The notes under the pieces were generated by a model. It saw only the letters and a program-made list of their open reading frames with translations, was not told the origin of the DNA and ran no database searches. This document shows positions 11,971 through 21,160 of a DNA stretch of 64,000 bases, piece by piece; position 1 is the first letter of the stretch; each line of letters opens with the position of its first letter. This stretch comes from Nocardioides ochotonae (GTDB lineage Bacteria; Actinomycetota; Actinomycetes; Propionibacteriales; Nocardioidaceae). The stretch spans positions 3,893,001 to 3,957,000 of the forward strand of contig NZ_CP061769.1 in NCBI RefSeq assembly GCF_011420305.2, in the 5' to 3' direction. The position numbers were made by a program, and so were the translations under genes.

Positions 11971-12411
11971 TCAGAGCACCCGGCGGTAGTCCAGCTCGCG
12001 CAGCGGGTCCCACCCGCCGCCGAGCTGGCGACCGGTCAGCCGGGTCCAGCGCAGCCGCAGGTGGTGCGGTCGCTCCCCGGATGCCCAGGGCCGCGGCGGC
12101 CAGCTGCGCGCGATCTCGGCGAGCTCGGCCTCGTCGGTGACGTGCTCCGCCTGGCCGTGCGCCACCACGCTCCAACCGCGCTGGTGCTCGTGGTCGATGC
12201 GATCGATCTCGTAGGCCATCGGGGTGCCCGGCTCGACCGTGGCGAGCGGCGACCCCGGGCCCACGCGCACGACCACCCCGTCGCCGACCACCGAGTGGTT
12301 CAACGGCAGCACGTGCAGCCCGGCGGGCGTCGAGAACGCCATGCGGCCGGTCACGGTGGTGCGCAGCAGCGCCTCGCAATGCTCCGTGGCGAGGTCGAGC
12401 AGATCCTGCAC
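11971..12411 (-). CDS. PPOX-fold protein, paralogue of 3392-3820
   Basis: 146 aa from the GTG at 12411, chosen because GGAGG lies five bases upstream; a longer frame to 12462 would begin in unlikely sequence. It contains TTVTGRMAFSTPAGLHVLPLNH and DRIDHEHQRGWSVVAHGQA, the same layout as the PPOX protein at 3392-3820. It is a split-barrel flavin- or F420-binding family member with unknown substrate. It is divergent from the second USP, and the DosR-like box at 12469-12482 lies 57 bp from each start, so both may be co-induced. It is convergent with cydDC. Confidence 0.8.
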   Translation of the reverse strand: MQDLLDLATEHCEALLRTTVTGRMAFSTPAGLHVLPLNHSVVGDGVVVRVGPGSPLATVEPGTPMAYEIDRIDHEHQRGWSVVAHGQAEHVTDEAELAEIARSWPPRPWASGERPHHLRLRWTRLTGRQLGGGWDPLRELDYRRVL

Positions 12412-12468
12412 GGGTACCTCCAAGGCGCCGGGTCGGGCGTCAGTATCGCAGCCGCACGGCACCAGCAG

Positions 12469-12482
12469 GGGTCCTTGGTCCC
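12469..12482. promoter_or_regulatory. DosR-like box in the PPOX/usp divergent gap
   Basis: GGGTC-CTTG-GTCCC matches GGGAC-N4-GTCCC at 9 of 10 positions. It is centred between the divergent starts at 12411 (minus) and 12540 (plus), 57 bp from each. Confidence 0.42.
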
Positions 12483-12539
12483 GGCGCGCCGGGCCGTGCG
12501 GCCGTGGACACCGCCGCGCGCGACCGACAGGATCGAGCC

Positions 12540-13469
12540 ATGGAGACCACGACGCAGTTCGACCTCGACGACGTTCCTCACGGCAGCGTCGTCGTTGCCT
12601 TCGACGGCTCGGACCACGCCCAGACCGCCCTCGCCTGGGCCACCGCCCAGGCCCGGACGGAGAACCGCCGCCTGGCGATCCTCGAGGCCGTGGAGCCGAT
12701 GGGGGCCAACACCCGCACCATGCTGTTGAGCACCGGCATCCACCCCGAGGCCCTTCAGGACCAGATCATCGGCGAGGCCAACGAGAGGATCGCCGCCGCG
12801 GCGAAGGAGCTCGTCGAGGCCAACCCCGGCCTCGAGGTGATCCCCGTCGTCCGGGTCGGCGACCCCCGCGACCTGGTCCTCGCCGCGGCCTCCCGCGCCG
12901 ACGTGCTGGTGCTCGGCTCGCGCGGACGCGGCCCGGTGCGCTCGCTGCTCCTCGGGTCCACGAGCGTGGCGGTGGCCCGGCACGCGACCTGCCCGGTCGT
13001 GGTGATCCGGCCCGACCACCGCCCCGCCGGCACCCGCCACGGCGTGCTCGTGGGCGCCGACGGCACCGAGAACTCGCTGCCCGCCCTCGAGCGTGCCTAC
13101 CGCGAGGCGGCGGCCCGCAACCTCCCGGTCACCGTGATGCACGCCTTCTGGGACCTGCTGGCCGCTGGGACCGCCGCCCACCTGGTGCCCCAGGAGCGCG
13201 GCCAGGAGGAGACCGAGGAGCTGCAGGTCCTGCTCGCCGAGTCGGTCGCCGGCTTCTCCGAGAAGTACCCCGACGTCGAGGTGCACCTCCAGCTGGCCCG
13301 CGGCCTGGTCGAGGAGGCCCTCGCCACCGGTGCCCGCGACGCCGACCTCGTGGTGGTCGGCCGCCACCGCACCGGCCCGCTCCGCGCGATCCTGCGCGGC
13401 TCGGTCTCGACCGCGGTGCTGGAGCACGCCGAGTGCCCCGTCATGGTCGTGCCCTCCGAGAAGGACTAG
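12540..13469 (+). CDS. Tandem universal stress protein (two UspA domains)
   Basis: 309 aa from the ATG at 12540. Domain 1 (about 10-150) has VVAFDGSDHAQTALAWA and the ATP-binding loop VLGSRGRGPVRSLLLGSTS. Domain 2 (about 160-305) has VLVGADGTENSLPALERA and VVGRHRTGPLRAILRGSVS. Both nucleotide loops (G-x2-G-x9-G-S/T) look intact, in contrast to the degenerate second loop of the USP at 409-1359. It is probably an ATP-binding stress protein induced with the low-oxygen set. The only upstream ribosome-site-like sequence is weak (CAGGAT, six bases away), so leaderless expression is possible. Confidence 0.9.
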   Translation: METTTQFDLDDVPHGSVVVAFDGSDHAQTALAWATAQARTENRRLAILEAVEPMGANTRTMLLSTGIHPEALQDQIIGEANERIAAAAKELVEANPGLEVIPVVRVGDPRDLVLAAASRADVLVLGSRGRGPVRSLLLGSTSVAVARHATCPVVVIRPDHRPAGTRHGVLVGADGTENSLPALERAYREAAARNLPVTVMHAFWDLLAAGTAAHLVPQERGQEETEELQVLLAESVAGFSEKYPDVEVHLQLARGLVEEALATGARDADLVVVGRHRTGPLRAILRGSVSTAVLEHAECPVMVVPSEKD

Positions 13470-13490
13470 CCCAGGCCGAGAAGGACCGGG

Positions 13491-13508
13491 GCCGGCGTAC
13501 GCGCCGGC
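13491..13508. terminator. Convergent terminator, usp / PP2C phosphatase
   Basis: GCCGGCG-TACG-CGCCGGC fills the 39-bp gap between converging stop codons. A second perfect 13-bp hairpin (13514-13542) lies inside the last codons of the phosphatase gene and may assist termination of usp read-through. Confidence 0.6.
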
Positions 13509-14585
13509 TCAGCGACCCGCGTGGGCGACGCCCACGCGGGTCCGGTCCTCTGCCAGCACGAGCGCCACGTCGTCGGCCACCCGGCCGCCCACGTGGGCGC
13601 GCAGGCGCTCGACCAGCCCGTCCAGGGCGGCCGGCAGCGGCCGGTCGGTGAGCACCGGGGTGCCGGCGTCGAGCCCGAAGAACTCCCCCGCCTCGTCGCG
13701 GGCCTCCACCAGCCCGTCGGTGTAGAGCAGCATCCGCGAGCCCGGTCGCCACGGGTGCACGGCCAGCTCGGGGTCCGGCATCAGCCCGAGCGGCGGCGTC
13801 GGCTCGCCGGTGTCCAGCACCCGGGCGCCGTCGGCGTCCAGCAGCAGCGGCGGGTGGTGCCCGCAGTTCGCGAGCGCGACGGTGCCGTCCTCGCGGAACT
13901 CCGCGAACACCGCGGTCACGAACTCCTCGTCGTCGATCAGCCGGGAGATCACGTCGTCCACCCTCCGCGCGAGGGTCGCGGGGTCCGGAGCGCTCAGCGC
14001 GGCCTGGCGGAACGCGCCCAGCACCGACGCCGCGGTCTGGACAGCCGGCAGGCCCTTGCCGCGGACGTCCCCGACGATCACCCGTACGCCGAACGGCGTC
14101 GCGGCGATCTCGTAGAGGTCCCCGCCGATCCCCGCCTCCTCGGAGGCGGAGACGTAGCGGACGGCGAAGCCCATGGTGCCGATCCGCTCCGGGGAGGCGC
14201 GCAGCACGGCACGCTGGGCGGCGTCGGCGATGACCGTCAGCCGGCGCAGCCGGGCCTCGCGCCGCTCCCGGGTCTCGGCCGACACGACGGCCAGCACCCC
14301 GAGCACCAGGCAGGTCAGACCGCGGACGGCGAACTCCGCCGCGCCGTAGCCCTCCGACAGCGCACCGACGCCGAGCGTGGCCGCGAGGGCGAACGCGGCG
14401 ACCCCCGCCGTACGACGGGCCGTGGACATCATCGCCGTGACGAGCGCGCCGATGCCGAAGCCACCGGTCAGCGCCACGAGCGAGACCCGGTCGAGCATCG
14501 CGACGAGCAGCACGATGCTCATTCCTGCCCAGACGCCGGAGTCTCGCACCCACGAGGCGGGAGCCTCGTCGACGGTCACACTCAT
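13509..14585 (-). CDS. Membrane-linked PP2C/SpoIIE-type serine phosphatase
   Basis: 358 aa from the ATG at 14585 (MSVTVDEAP...). Roughly residues 15-110 form three to four hydrophobic helices; residues about 130-350 are a SpoIIE/RsbU phosphatase domain with GIGGDLYEI, VIVGDVRGKGLPA, ANCGHHPP and MLLYTDGLVEARD, which supply the metal-binding aspartates. Such enzymes dephosphorylate anti-anti-sigma factors in partner-switching pathways. A second phosphatase of this class is at 15977-18256 and an RsbW-like ATPase at 21435-22391. The frame stays open far upstream against the acyl-CoA dehydrogenase, but that part is antisense. Confidence 0.88.
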   Translation of the reverse strand: MSVTVDEAPASWVRDSGVWAGMSIVLLVAMLDRVSLVALTGGFGIGALVTAMMSTARRTAGVAAFALAATLGVGALSEGYGAAEFAVRGLTCLVLGVLAVVSAETRERREARLRRLTVIADAAQRAVLRASPERIGTMGFAVRYVSASEEAGIGGDLYEIAATPFGVRVIVGDVRGKGLPAVQTAASVLGAFRQAALSAPDPATLARRVDDVISRLIDDEEFVTAVFAEFREDGTVALANCGHHPPLLLDADGARVLDTGEPTPPLGLMPDPELAVHPWRPGSRMLLYTDGLVEARDEAGEFFGLDAGTPVLTDRPLPAALDGLVERLRAHVGGRVADDVALVLAEDRTRVGVAHAGR

Positions 14586-14768
14586 GTGTCCAAGGATTCC
14601 AGAATCCGCGGCCGCCGCGCACATCCACCCCCGCGCTGTACGGGGCCCTCGGTGGCCCACCACACGGGACGCCACCGCCGGTGTCGCTCCCTCCCGATCA
14701 GGCGCCGCGACCACCGCTGACGCAAGATCGAGGTGTCCCCCACCACCGAGCCCAGGAGCCCGACCACC

Positions 14769-15935
14769 GTGAGCGCCCGCCGAGTCCTGCCCACCGACGA
14801 AGCCGCCGACCTGGTCCGGCTGGTCCGCCAGATCGCCACGACCGAGCTCGCCCCGCGCGTCGCCGAGGCCGAGCGCACCGAGACGTTCCCGCGCGAGGTG
14901 TTCCGGATGCTCGGGCGCACCGGCCTGCTGGGCCTGCCCTACCCCGAGGAGCACGGCGGCGGTGGCCAGCCCTACGAGGTCTACCTCCAGGTGCTCGAGG
15001 AGGTCGCCGCGGTGTGGGCGTCGGTCGGGGTCGGGGTCTCGGTGCACGCCCTGTCCTGCTTCGGGCTGGTCACCCGCGGCACCCCCGAGCAGCAGGCCAG
15101 GTGGCTGCCCGACATGCTCGGGGGCGAGCTGCTCGGTGCCTACTGCCTCTCCGAGCCGCACGCCGGTTCCGACCCGGCGGCGATGACCACCTCCGCCCGC
15201 CGCGACGGCGACGACTACGTCATCACCGGTGCCAAGGCCTGGACGACGCACGGCGGGCACGCCGACTTCTACAAGGTGATGGCCCGCACCAGCGACGACC
15301 GGCAGGGCATCTCCTGCTTCCTGGTCCCCGCCGACAGCCCGGGCCTGAGCGCCGACCGGCCCGAGGAGAAGATGGGGCTGACCGGTTCGGCGACCGCGAC
15401 GATGCGCTTCGACGGTGTCCGGGTGCCGGCCGAGCGTCGCCTCGGTGAGGAGGGCGACGGGCTGCGGATCGCACTGGCCGGCCTGGACTCCGGGCGGCTC
15501 GGCATCGCCGCGGTGGCGACCGGCCTGGCCCAGGGCGCGCTCGACCAGGCCGTGGCGTACGCCAAGGAGCGCGAGACCTTCGGGCGCCGGATCATCGACC
15601 ACCAGGGCCTCGGCTTCCTGCTCGCCGACATGGAGGCGGCCGTGCAGACGGCGCGCGCGATGACGCTGCACGCGGCGCGCCTCAAGGACGCCGGGCGTCC
15701 GTTCTCCCGCGAGGCCTCGATCGCCAAGCTGGTCGCGACCGACAACGCCATGAAGGTCACCACCGACGCCGTGCAGGTGCTCGGCGGCTACGGCTACACC
15801 CGCGACTTCCCGGTGGAGCGCTACATGCGCGAGGCCAAGGTCATGCAGATCTTCGAGGGCACCAACCAGATCCAGCGCCTGGTCATCTCCCGCGGCCTCG
15901 CCGGCCCCGACACCGCCCCGATCGAGCACGCCTAG
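14769..15935 (+). CDS. Acyl-CoA dehydrogenase
   Basis: 388 aa from GTG 14769 (AGGAG upstream); a GTG at 14733 is an alternative. It has the three ACAD segments: N-terminal helices, the beta domain with CLSEPHAGSDPAAM and GAKAWTTHGGHAD, and the C-terminal domain with YAKERETFGRRI. IFEGTNQIQRLVISRGLAG carries the catalytic Glu. It performs FAD-dependent alpha-beta dehydrogenation of acyl-CoAs, probably short or branched chain; the exact substrate is not resolvable. It stands alone between two phosphatases of the opposite strand, without other beta-oxidation genes nearby. Confidence 0.92.
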   Translation: MSARRVLPTDEAADLVRLVRQIATTELAPRVAEAERTETFPREVFRMLGRTGLLGLPYPEEHGGGGQPYEVYLQVLEEVAAVWASVGVGVSVHALSCFGLVTRGTPEQQARWLPDMLGGELLGAYCLSEPHAGSDPAAMTTSARRDGDDYVITGAKAWTTHGGHADFYKVMARTSDDRQGISCFLVPADSPGLSADRPEEKMGLTGSATATMRFDGVRVPAERRLGEEGDGLRIALAGLDSGRLGIAAVATGLAQGALDQAVAYAKERETFGRRIIDHQGLGFLLADMEAAVQTARAMTLHAARLKDAGRPFSREASIAKLVATDNAMKVTTDAVQVLGGYGYTRDFPVERYMREAKVMQIFEGTNQIQRLVISRGLAGPDTAPIEHA

Positions 15936-15976
15936 CCCGCGGCGGACTCGGCGCAGTTGGTGGGCCGCGCGAGCGC

Positions 15977-18256
15977 TCAGTCGCGCGAGCGGACCCGGAC
16001 CGCGAGCAGCGTGGTGTCGTCGTCGCGCTTGCCGGGTACGGCGGCCAGCAGCCGGTCCGCCCAGCTGTCGAACTCGCCGGGCTGCTCACTGGGCGGGGCG
16101 ATCGCGCCGAGCTGGGCCAGGGAGACGCCGAGGTTGACGCCGCGGCGCTCGATCAGCCCGTCGCTGTAGAGCAGCAGCGTCGCGCCGGGCGCCAGTTGGA
16201 GCTCGCTCTCGACCGCCGCGACGACGCCGAGGCCGAGCAGCGGTCGACGGCCGACCTCGAGCTCGAGGGAGGTGCCGTCCTCGACCAGGAACGGCGGCGG
16301 GTGCCCGGCGGCGGCGAGGGTGGCGCGACCGGTCACCGGATCGACGACGGCGATCAGCGCGGTCGCCACCGCGTGCTCGATGAGGCCGTCCATGAAGCGG
16401 TCGGTGCGGTCGAGCGCGGAGGCCGGGGACTCCCCGGCGAACAGGTGGGCGCGCACCGCCGAGCGGACCTGGGTCATCGTGGTGGCCGCGGCGACGCCGT
16501 GCCCGGCGACGTCACCGACGACGAACGCGACGCGTCCGTCGTCGAGGGCGAAGGCGTCCCACCAGTCCCCGCCGAGCTGGAAGGTCGAGGCCGGCACGTA
16601 GCGGGCGATCACGTCGAGGCCCTCGAACTGCGGCGCCGTCTGCGGGATGACGCTGCGCTGGAGCGACTCGGCGACGTCGATCTGCTCCCGGGCGTGCAGG
16701 AACAGCAGGCTGGCGAGGTGGCTGGAGACCGCCACGGCGGCCTCGGAGTGCCACGGCTCCCACGGGGCGGAGCGCCCCCGCACGTCCTGCTGCCACTTCT
16801 CGAAGGACTTGCGCGGGCTCAGCCGGACCTCGGGGTCCTCGGCGCGGGCGAGCAGCTTGTTGGTGGGATCGCCGCCCCAGTCGACGACACGGCGCAGCTC
16901 GGGGCGGAACCACACCAGCCAGCGGTCGGGGGCCGAGCCGACGACGAGCGCACCGGCCGCGACGTCCTCGACGGCGGCGAGCTCGGGGTCGACCTCGGCG
17001 AGGCGGGACGTGGAGGCGGGGCGGTTGTTCTCCGGGCGCAGCAGCGCCGCGACCCGGCGTACGACGGCCTCGTCGGGCACCTGACCGAGGGTGGTGATGA
17101 CGTCGTCGAAGCACAGCGCGACTCCGGTGGCGCCCATCAGCGTCAGCAGGTCGGGATCGGCCATCAGCGCGTCGAGGGCGTGCGGCCCGCTGGCCGAGGT
17201 GCGTGCAGTGATCTCGTTGAGCAGCCGACCGGTCTCGAGCTGGGCCTCGCGCTGGTCGGAGCGCTGGCGCTCGGCGATCAGCTGGGAGGCCGCCTGGCCG
17301 AGGAACTCCGAGGCGGCGCGGACGTCGTGCCCGGGGCGGTGCGGTCCGGAGTAGTGGTGGCACGCGATCAGGCCCCACAGCTCGCCGTCGACGACCAGGG
17401 AGACCGACATGGAGGCGGTGACGCCCATGTTGCCGAGGTACTCCAGGTGGATCGGCGAGACGCTGCGCAGCACCGAGTGCGAGAGGTCCAGCGGCTGACC
17501 CGTGTCGGGGTCGTGCACCGGGGTCAGGGCCACCGGCAGGTAGTCGATGTCGGCGATCAGCCGGGTCCAGTTGACGGTGTAGAGGCGCCGGGCCTGGGCG
17601 GGGATGTCGGTCGCGGGGTAGTGCAGGCCGAGGAACGGGTTGAGGTCGGCGCGGCGCTCCTCCGCGATCACCTCGCCGTTCCAGTCCTCGTCGAAGCGGT
17701 AGACCATCACCCGGTCGAAGCCGGTGAGCCCGGCGACCTCGCTGGCGAGCTGGGCACTCAGCTCGAGCACGGTGCCGGTGCGGGCCAGGCGCTGCATCGC
17801 ACCGCGGGCCAGCCGGTAGGAGGGCATCGCCACCGCGACGTCGGCCGCGGGCTCGAGCTCGACGATGATCCGCTCGCCGGAGCGGTGCACGTTGACGTCG
17901 AGCTCGGCACCGAGGGCGCCGTGGCGCTCCGCGACCTCCTCGACGACCAGGCGCAGGCCCTCGCCGCCGGTGCGGGCGACGGACTCCGCGATGGTGCGCG
18001 CGGCACGCTCCCCGAGCAGGTCGGCGAGCTCCGCGCCGAGCAGCCGGTCGAGGTCGACGCCGAGCATCTCCTTGACGTTGTCGGAGGCCATCGCGACCCG
18101 CAGGTCGGCGTCGAGGGCGAGCAGCACGCCGTGCGGCTGGATCGCGCCGGGCACGTGGATCGGCTCGCGCTCGCAGTTGCTCAGCGTCGCCGGCTCGTAC
18201 GCCGGGGTGTGCGCCTCCGGCTCTCCCTGGGGCGCAGTGGCCTGAGCTGATGTCAT
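15977..18256 (-). CDS. Bacteriophytochrome with PP2C/SpoIIE phosphatase output
   Basis: 759 aa; the ATG at 18256 follows GGGAGGTGGCC. The photosensory core is PAS (about 20-130), GAF (about 140-310) and PHY (about 320-500). Cys28 in LSNCEREPIHVPGAIQPHG is the biliverdin-attachment cysteine. PATDIPAQARRLY carries the GAF Asp of the PASDIP motif, SPIHLEYLGNMGV the conserved His, and PRKSFEKW is the PHY tongue. The output (about 530-755) is a SpoIIE-type phosphatase: LGGDWWDAF, VVGDVAGHGVAAA, AAGHPPP and LLLYSDGLIERR. No histidine kinase is present. It should bind biliverdin and couple red/far-red light to Ser/Thr dephosphorylation. No haem oxygenase gene is seen in the window. Confidence 0.93.
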   Translation of the reverse strand: MTSAQATAPQGEPEAHTPAYEPATLSNCEREPIHVPGAIQPHGVLLALDADLRVAMASDNVKEMLGVDLDRLLGAELADLLGERAARTIAESVARTGGEGLRLVVEEVAERHGALGAELDVNVHRSGERIIVELEPAADVAVAMPSYRLARGAMQRLARTGTVLELSAQLASEVAGLTGFDRVMVYRFDEDWNGEVIAEERRADLNPFLGLHYPATDIPAQARRLYTVNWTRLIADIDYLPVALTPVHDPDTGQPLDLSHSVLRSVSPIHLEYLGNMGVTASMSVSLVVDGELWGLIACHHYSGPHRPGHDVRAASEFLGQAASQLIAERQRSDQREAQLETGRLLNEITARTSASGPHALDALMADPDLLTLMGATGVALCFDDVITTLGQVPDEAVVRRVAALLRPENNRPASTSRLAEVDPELAAVEDVAAGALVVGSAPDRWLVWFRPELRRVVDWGGDPTNKLLARAEDPEVRLSPRKSFEKWQQDVRGRSAPWEPWHSEAAVAVSSHLASLLFLHAREQIDVAESLQRSVIPQTAPQFEGLDVIARYVPASTFQLGGDWWDAFALDDGRVAFVVGDVAGHGVAAATTMTQVRSAVRAHLFAGESPASALDRTDRFMDGLIEHAVATALIAVVDPVTGRATLAAAGHPPPFLVEDGTSLELEVGRRPLLGLGVVAAVESELQLAPGATLLLYSDGLIERRGVNLGVSLAQLGAIAPPSEQPGEFDSWADRLLAAVPGKRDDDTTLLAVRVRSRD

Positions 18257-18343
18257 GGCCACCTCCCGATCCGGCCGCCCTGGGTGGGCGGAAGCACCCC
18301 ACATCCTCGCAGCAGCGGCCATGATTCACCACTGCTGGCGGGC

Positions 18344-18886
18344 TCAGGCGCCGAGGTCGATCCAGTAGCGCCGCTTGCCGCTGCGGACGTCCTCGAGGAC
18401 ACCACCGTTGCGCTCGATGGTCCGCCGGGACGCCTCGTTGTCCTCGTCGCAGGTCACCAGGACCCGCTCCAGGCCGAGTTCGCGGGCCTCGACGAGCGCC
18501 AGGGCGAGGGCACGGGCGGCGTGGCCCTCACGGCGCCGGCTCGGGCGCACGGAGTAGCCGATGTGACCGCCGAGCTCGTGCAGCCAGTCGTTGAGCTCGT
18601 GACGCAGCGCGAGGTGCCCGACGACCTCCTCGGCCCCGTCGCGGCCGTCGGGGGCGTCGGCGAGGATCCAGTAGAACGTGCACGGCACCCGGTCCTCGGG
18701 CAGCCGGGTGGCCGGGTCGGCCTGGGCGAGCAGGTGCTCGACCGCCCGCCGGCAGCCCGCCTCGGTGGTGTCGAGCCCGGGAAGGTCGCCGAGGCCGGAG
18801 CCGTCGATGTGACCGCCCTCGAACTCCGCCACCGTGGCGGCCCACGACGGGCGGAGGGCGACATCGGGGCGCGCGAGACGGGTCAT
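18344..18886 (-). CDS. GNAT-family acetyltransferase
   Basis: 180 aa from the ATG at 18886. The acetyl-CoA-binding region shows GHIGYSVRPSRRREGHAARA (the R-x-x-G-x-A loop is RREGHA), followed by LGLERVLVTCDEDNEASRRT and ERNGGVLEDV, the usual GNAT C-terminal segment. The acceptor substrate is unknown. It sits between the bacteriophytochrome and a divergently transcribed thioesterase. Confidence 0.85.
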   Translation of the reverse strand: MTRLARPDVALRPSWAATVAEFEGGHIDGSGLGDLPGLDTTEAGCRRAVEHLLAQADPATRLPEDRVPCTFYWILADAPDGRDGAEEVVGHLALRHELNDWLHELGGHIGYSVRPSRRREGHAARALALALVEARELGLERVLVTCDEDNEASRRTIERNGGVLEDVRSGKRRYWIDLGA

Positions 18887-18974
18887 GGGCCCATCCCACC
18901 AGACGGCGGCGCGGGCCGCGCGGGCCGTCGTCCCGCCGCGTGGAAGTCCGTCCTCCCGGGTGGCCGCGCTGGCC

Positions 18975-18980
18975 TAGAGT
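18975..18980 (+). promoter_or_regulatory. -10 element of a leaderless thioesterase transcript
   Basis: TAGAGT is followed by seven bases (GCGCGCC) and the GTG at 18988. No Shine-Dalgarno is visible. Confidence 0.5.
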
Positions 18981-18987
18981 GCGCGCC

Positions 18988-19644
18988 GTGAACGGCTACG
19001 AGCACGACCACACGACCGCCGAGCAGCTGCAGGCCGAGGTGGAGCTCTACACGCCCTTCACCGCTGCGGTCCGCGACCTGGTGGACGCGACCATCCGCAC
19101 CCTCGCCGGCCCCGACGAGATCCGCGCCGCCCAGGCCGAGATCGAGGCGGTCACCGCCCGGCTGCGCGCCGAGCAGCTGCCCGGCTCCTACGGCGTGCGC
19201 CTGCGCGACGACGGCACGGCCCGCTCCTGGGGCAACGCGGTGGTGGGGCTGCGCAACCCGGTCGCGCCCCCGCTGCGCATCGAGTCCGACAGCGAGCGGG
19301 TCTGGGCCGACTTCCACCTCGGCGCCGCCTACGAGGGACCGCCGACGTTCGTGCACGGCGGGGTGACCTCGCTGCTGCTCGACCAGCTCCTGGGACACGC
19401 GGCCAGCGCCGCCGGACGCCCGGGCATGACCGCGAGCCTGACCCTGAGCTACCGGCGTCCCACGCCGCTCGGCGACCTGCGGGCCGAGGCCTGGGTGGAT
19501 CGCAGCGAGGGGTACAAGACCTGGGCGAAGGGCGTCCTCATCGGCCCGGACGGGGTCACGGTGGAGGCCGAGGGCCTGTTCATCCTGCCGCGCTGGGCGC
19601 GTGAGCAGGTCGCCCCCGAGGACATCCCGGCGTCCTTCGAGTAG
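18988..19644 (+). CDS. PaaI-type hot-dog thioesterase family protein
   Basis: 218 aa from the GTG at 18988. The hot-dog domain occupies about residues 95-205: YEGPPTFVHGGVTSLLLDQLLGHA (the HGG motif with catalytic acidic residue region), TASLTLSYRRPTPLGDLRAEAW and TVEAEGLFILP. An N-terminal helical extension of about 90 residues precedes it. It likely hydrolyses an acyl-CoA thioester; the substrate is unknown. The start is likely leaderless (TAGAGT seven bases upstream). Confidence 0.85.
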   Translation: MNGYEHDHTTAEQLQAEVELYTPFTAAVRDLVDATIRTLAGPDEIRAAQAEIEAVTARLRAEQLPGSYGVRLRDDGTARSWGNAVVGLRNPVAPPLRIESDSERVWADFHLGAAYEGPPTFVHGGVTSLLLDQLLGHAASAAGRPGMTASLTLSYRRPTPLGDLRAEAWVDRSEGYKTWAKGVLIGPDGVTVEAEGLFILPRWAREQVAPEDIPASFE

Positions 19645-19663
19645 CCCCCGGCAGCCAGGGCGT

Positions 19664-19680
19664 CCGACTCAGTCAGTCGG
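19664..19680. terminator. Small convergent hairpin, thioesterase / ndh
   Basis: CCGACT-CAGTC-AGTCGG spans the 28-bp gap and the last codons of ndh. The stem is only 6 bp, so confidence is limited. Confidence 0.35.
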
Positions 19681-21160
19681 CCTTGGTGCCCCGCTCGCGC
19701 TCGTCGGTGAGCCGGGCCTCCTCAGCGGCCTGGGCCTCCAGCTCGATGCGTCGAGCCTGATCGGCGGCTTCGCGCGCCGCGTCGTACTCGCCGGGCTCGG
19801 AGACCAGGTCGGTCGCGCCGCCCTCGAGCCGGCCGAGCGCGCTGCGCGCGAACACCTGCTGCTCGGTGGTGGTCCTCTCGGAGCGACCGCGGCCGATGAA
19901 GGAGACCGCCCAGCGCAGCACCGCCGTCACCCGGTTCTTGAACCCGGTGAGGTAGAAGAGGTGCACGACCAGCCACATCAGCCAGGCGACGATGCCGCTG
20001 ACGCGCAGGTTGCCGACCATCGCGACCGCGCGGAAGCGGCTGATGATGGCCATCGAGCCCTTGTCGAAGTACTTGAACGGCCCTTGGGAGGGCTTGCCCC
20101 GCAGCCGGCCGTCGATCTCCTTGGCGGCGTACTTCGCTCCCTGGATCGCGACCTGCGCGACGCCCGGGAGGTTGTCGAGGGCGATCATGTCGCCGACCAC
20201 GAAGACCTCCGGGTGCCCGGGGAGGGTGAGGTCGGGGTTGACGCCGATGCGGCCGGCGCGGTCCAGCGGCGCACCGGTCTGCTCGGCGAGGGTGCGGCCG
20301 AGCGGGCTCGCCTGCACGCCCGCGGCCCAGATCTTGGTGACGCTCTCGATCCGCTCGACGCGGCCGTCCTTGAACTTCATCTGCAGGCCGCGCTCGTCGA
20401 CGTCGGTGACCATCGCACCGAGGATCACCTCGACACCGAGCTTGGACAGCTCGCGCTCGGCCTTGGTGCCGAGCTTGGTGCCGAACGGCGGCAGCACCTG
20501 GCCCGCGGCGTCGACCAGCACCACGCGGGCCTGGTGGGTGTTGATGGCGCGGAAGTCCCGGCGCAGGGTGCGGTGCGCGAGCTCGGCGATCTGGCCGGCC
20601 ATCTCCACGCCCGTCGGCCCCGCGCCGACGACCACGAAGGTCAGCAGGTGGTCGACCGACTCACCGCGACCGGCGGCCAGCTCGGCGAGCTCGAAGGCGC
20701 CGAAGATCCGCCCGCGCAGCTCCAGGGCGTCGTCGATGCTCTTCATCCCCGGCGCGAACTCGGCGAACTGGTCGTTGCCGAAGTAGGACTGCCCCGCACC
20801 CGCCGCCACGATCAGCGAGTCGTACGGCGTGACGGTCTCGCGGCCCAGGACGTGGGAGAGGACCTCACGGCGCTCGAGGTCGATGTCGGTGACCTCACCG
20901 AGGATGACCTGGGCGTTCTTCTGCCCGGAGAGCACCTCACGGGTCGGCGGGGCGATCTCGCCCTCGGAGAGGATGCCGGTCGCCACCTGGTAGAGCAGCG
21001 GCTGGAAGAGGTGGTGGGTCGTCTTCGCGATGACGGTGACGTCGACGTCGGAGTCGTGGAGCGACTTGGCTCCGAAGAGCCCCCCGAAGCCGGAGCCGAT
21101 GATCACCACGCGGTGTCGTGCGGCTCGTCCGGTTCCGTCGTTCGCTGCCAGCGCTGCCAT
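19673..21160 (-). CDS. ndh: Type II NADH dehydrogenase
   Basis: 495 aa from the ATG at 21160 (AAAGG seven bases upstream). The first Rossmann fold has VVIIGSGFGGLFGAKSL for FAD, the second TFVVVGAGPTGVEMAGQIAEL for NADH. VFVVGDM and GVAQVAIQGAKYAAKEI are typical NDH-2 C-terminal FAD/quinone segments. An amphipathic or hydrophobic stretch (VSGIVAWLMWLVVHLFYLTG) anchors it to the membrane. It oxidises NADH and reduces menaquinone without proton pumping, and can supply the bd oxidase encoded at 5.9-8.4 kb. The extended charged tail is common in actinobacterial homologues. Confidence 0.93.
   Translation of the reverse strand: MAALAANDGTGRAARHRVVIIGSGFGGLFGAKSLHDSDVDVTVIAKTTHHLFQPLLYQVATGILSEGEIAPPTREVLSGQKNAQVILGEVTDIDLERREVLSHVLGRETVTPYDSLIVAAGAGQSYFGNDQFAEFAPGMKSIDDALELRGRIFGAFELAELAAGRGESVDHLLTFVVVGAGPTGVEMAGQIAELAHRTLRRDFRAINTHQARVVLVDAAGQVLPPFGTKLGTKAERELSKLGVEVILGAMVTDVDERGLQMKFKDGRVERIESVTKIWAAGVQASPLGRTLAEQTGAPLDRAGRIGVNPDLTLPGHPEVFVVGDMIALDNLPGVAQVAIQGAKYAAKEIDGRLRGKPSQGPFKYFDKGSMAIISRFRAVAMVGNLRVSGIVAWLMWLVVHLFYLTGFKNRVTAVLRWAVSFIGRGRSERTTTEQQVFARSALGRLEGGATDLVSEPGEYDAAREAADQARRIELEAQAAEEARLTDERERGTKAD

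Noticed and set aside
14586..15929. Upstream extension of the PP2C phosphatase frame
   Set aside because: It lies opposite the acyl-CoA dehydrogenase and has no domain content; the natural ATG is at 14585.
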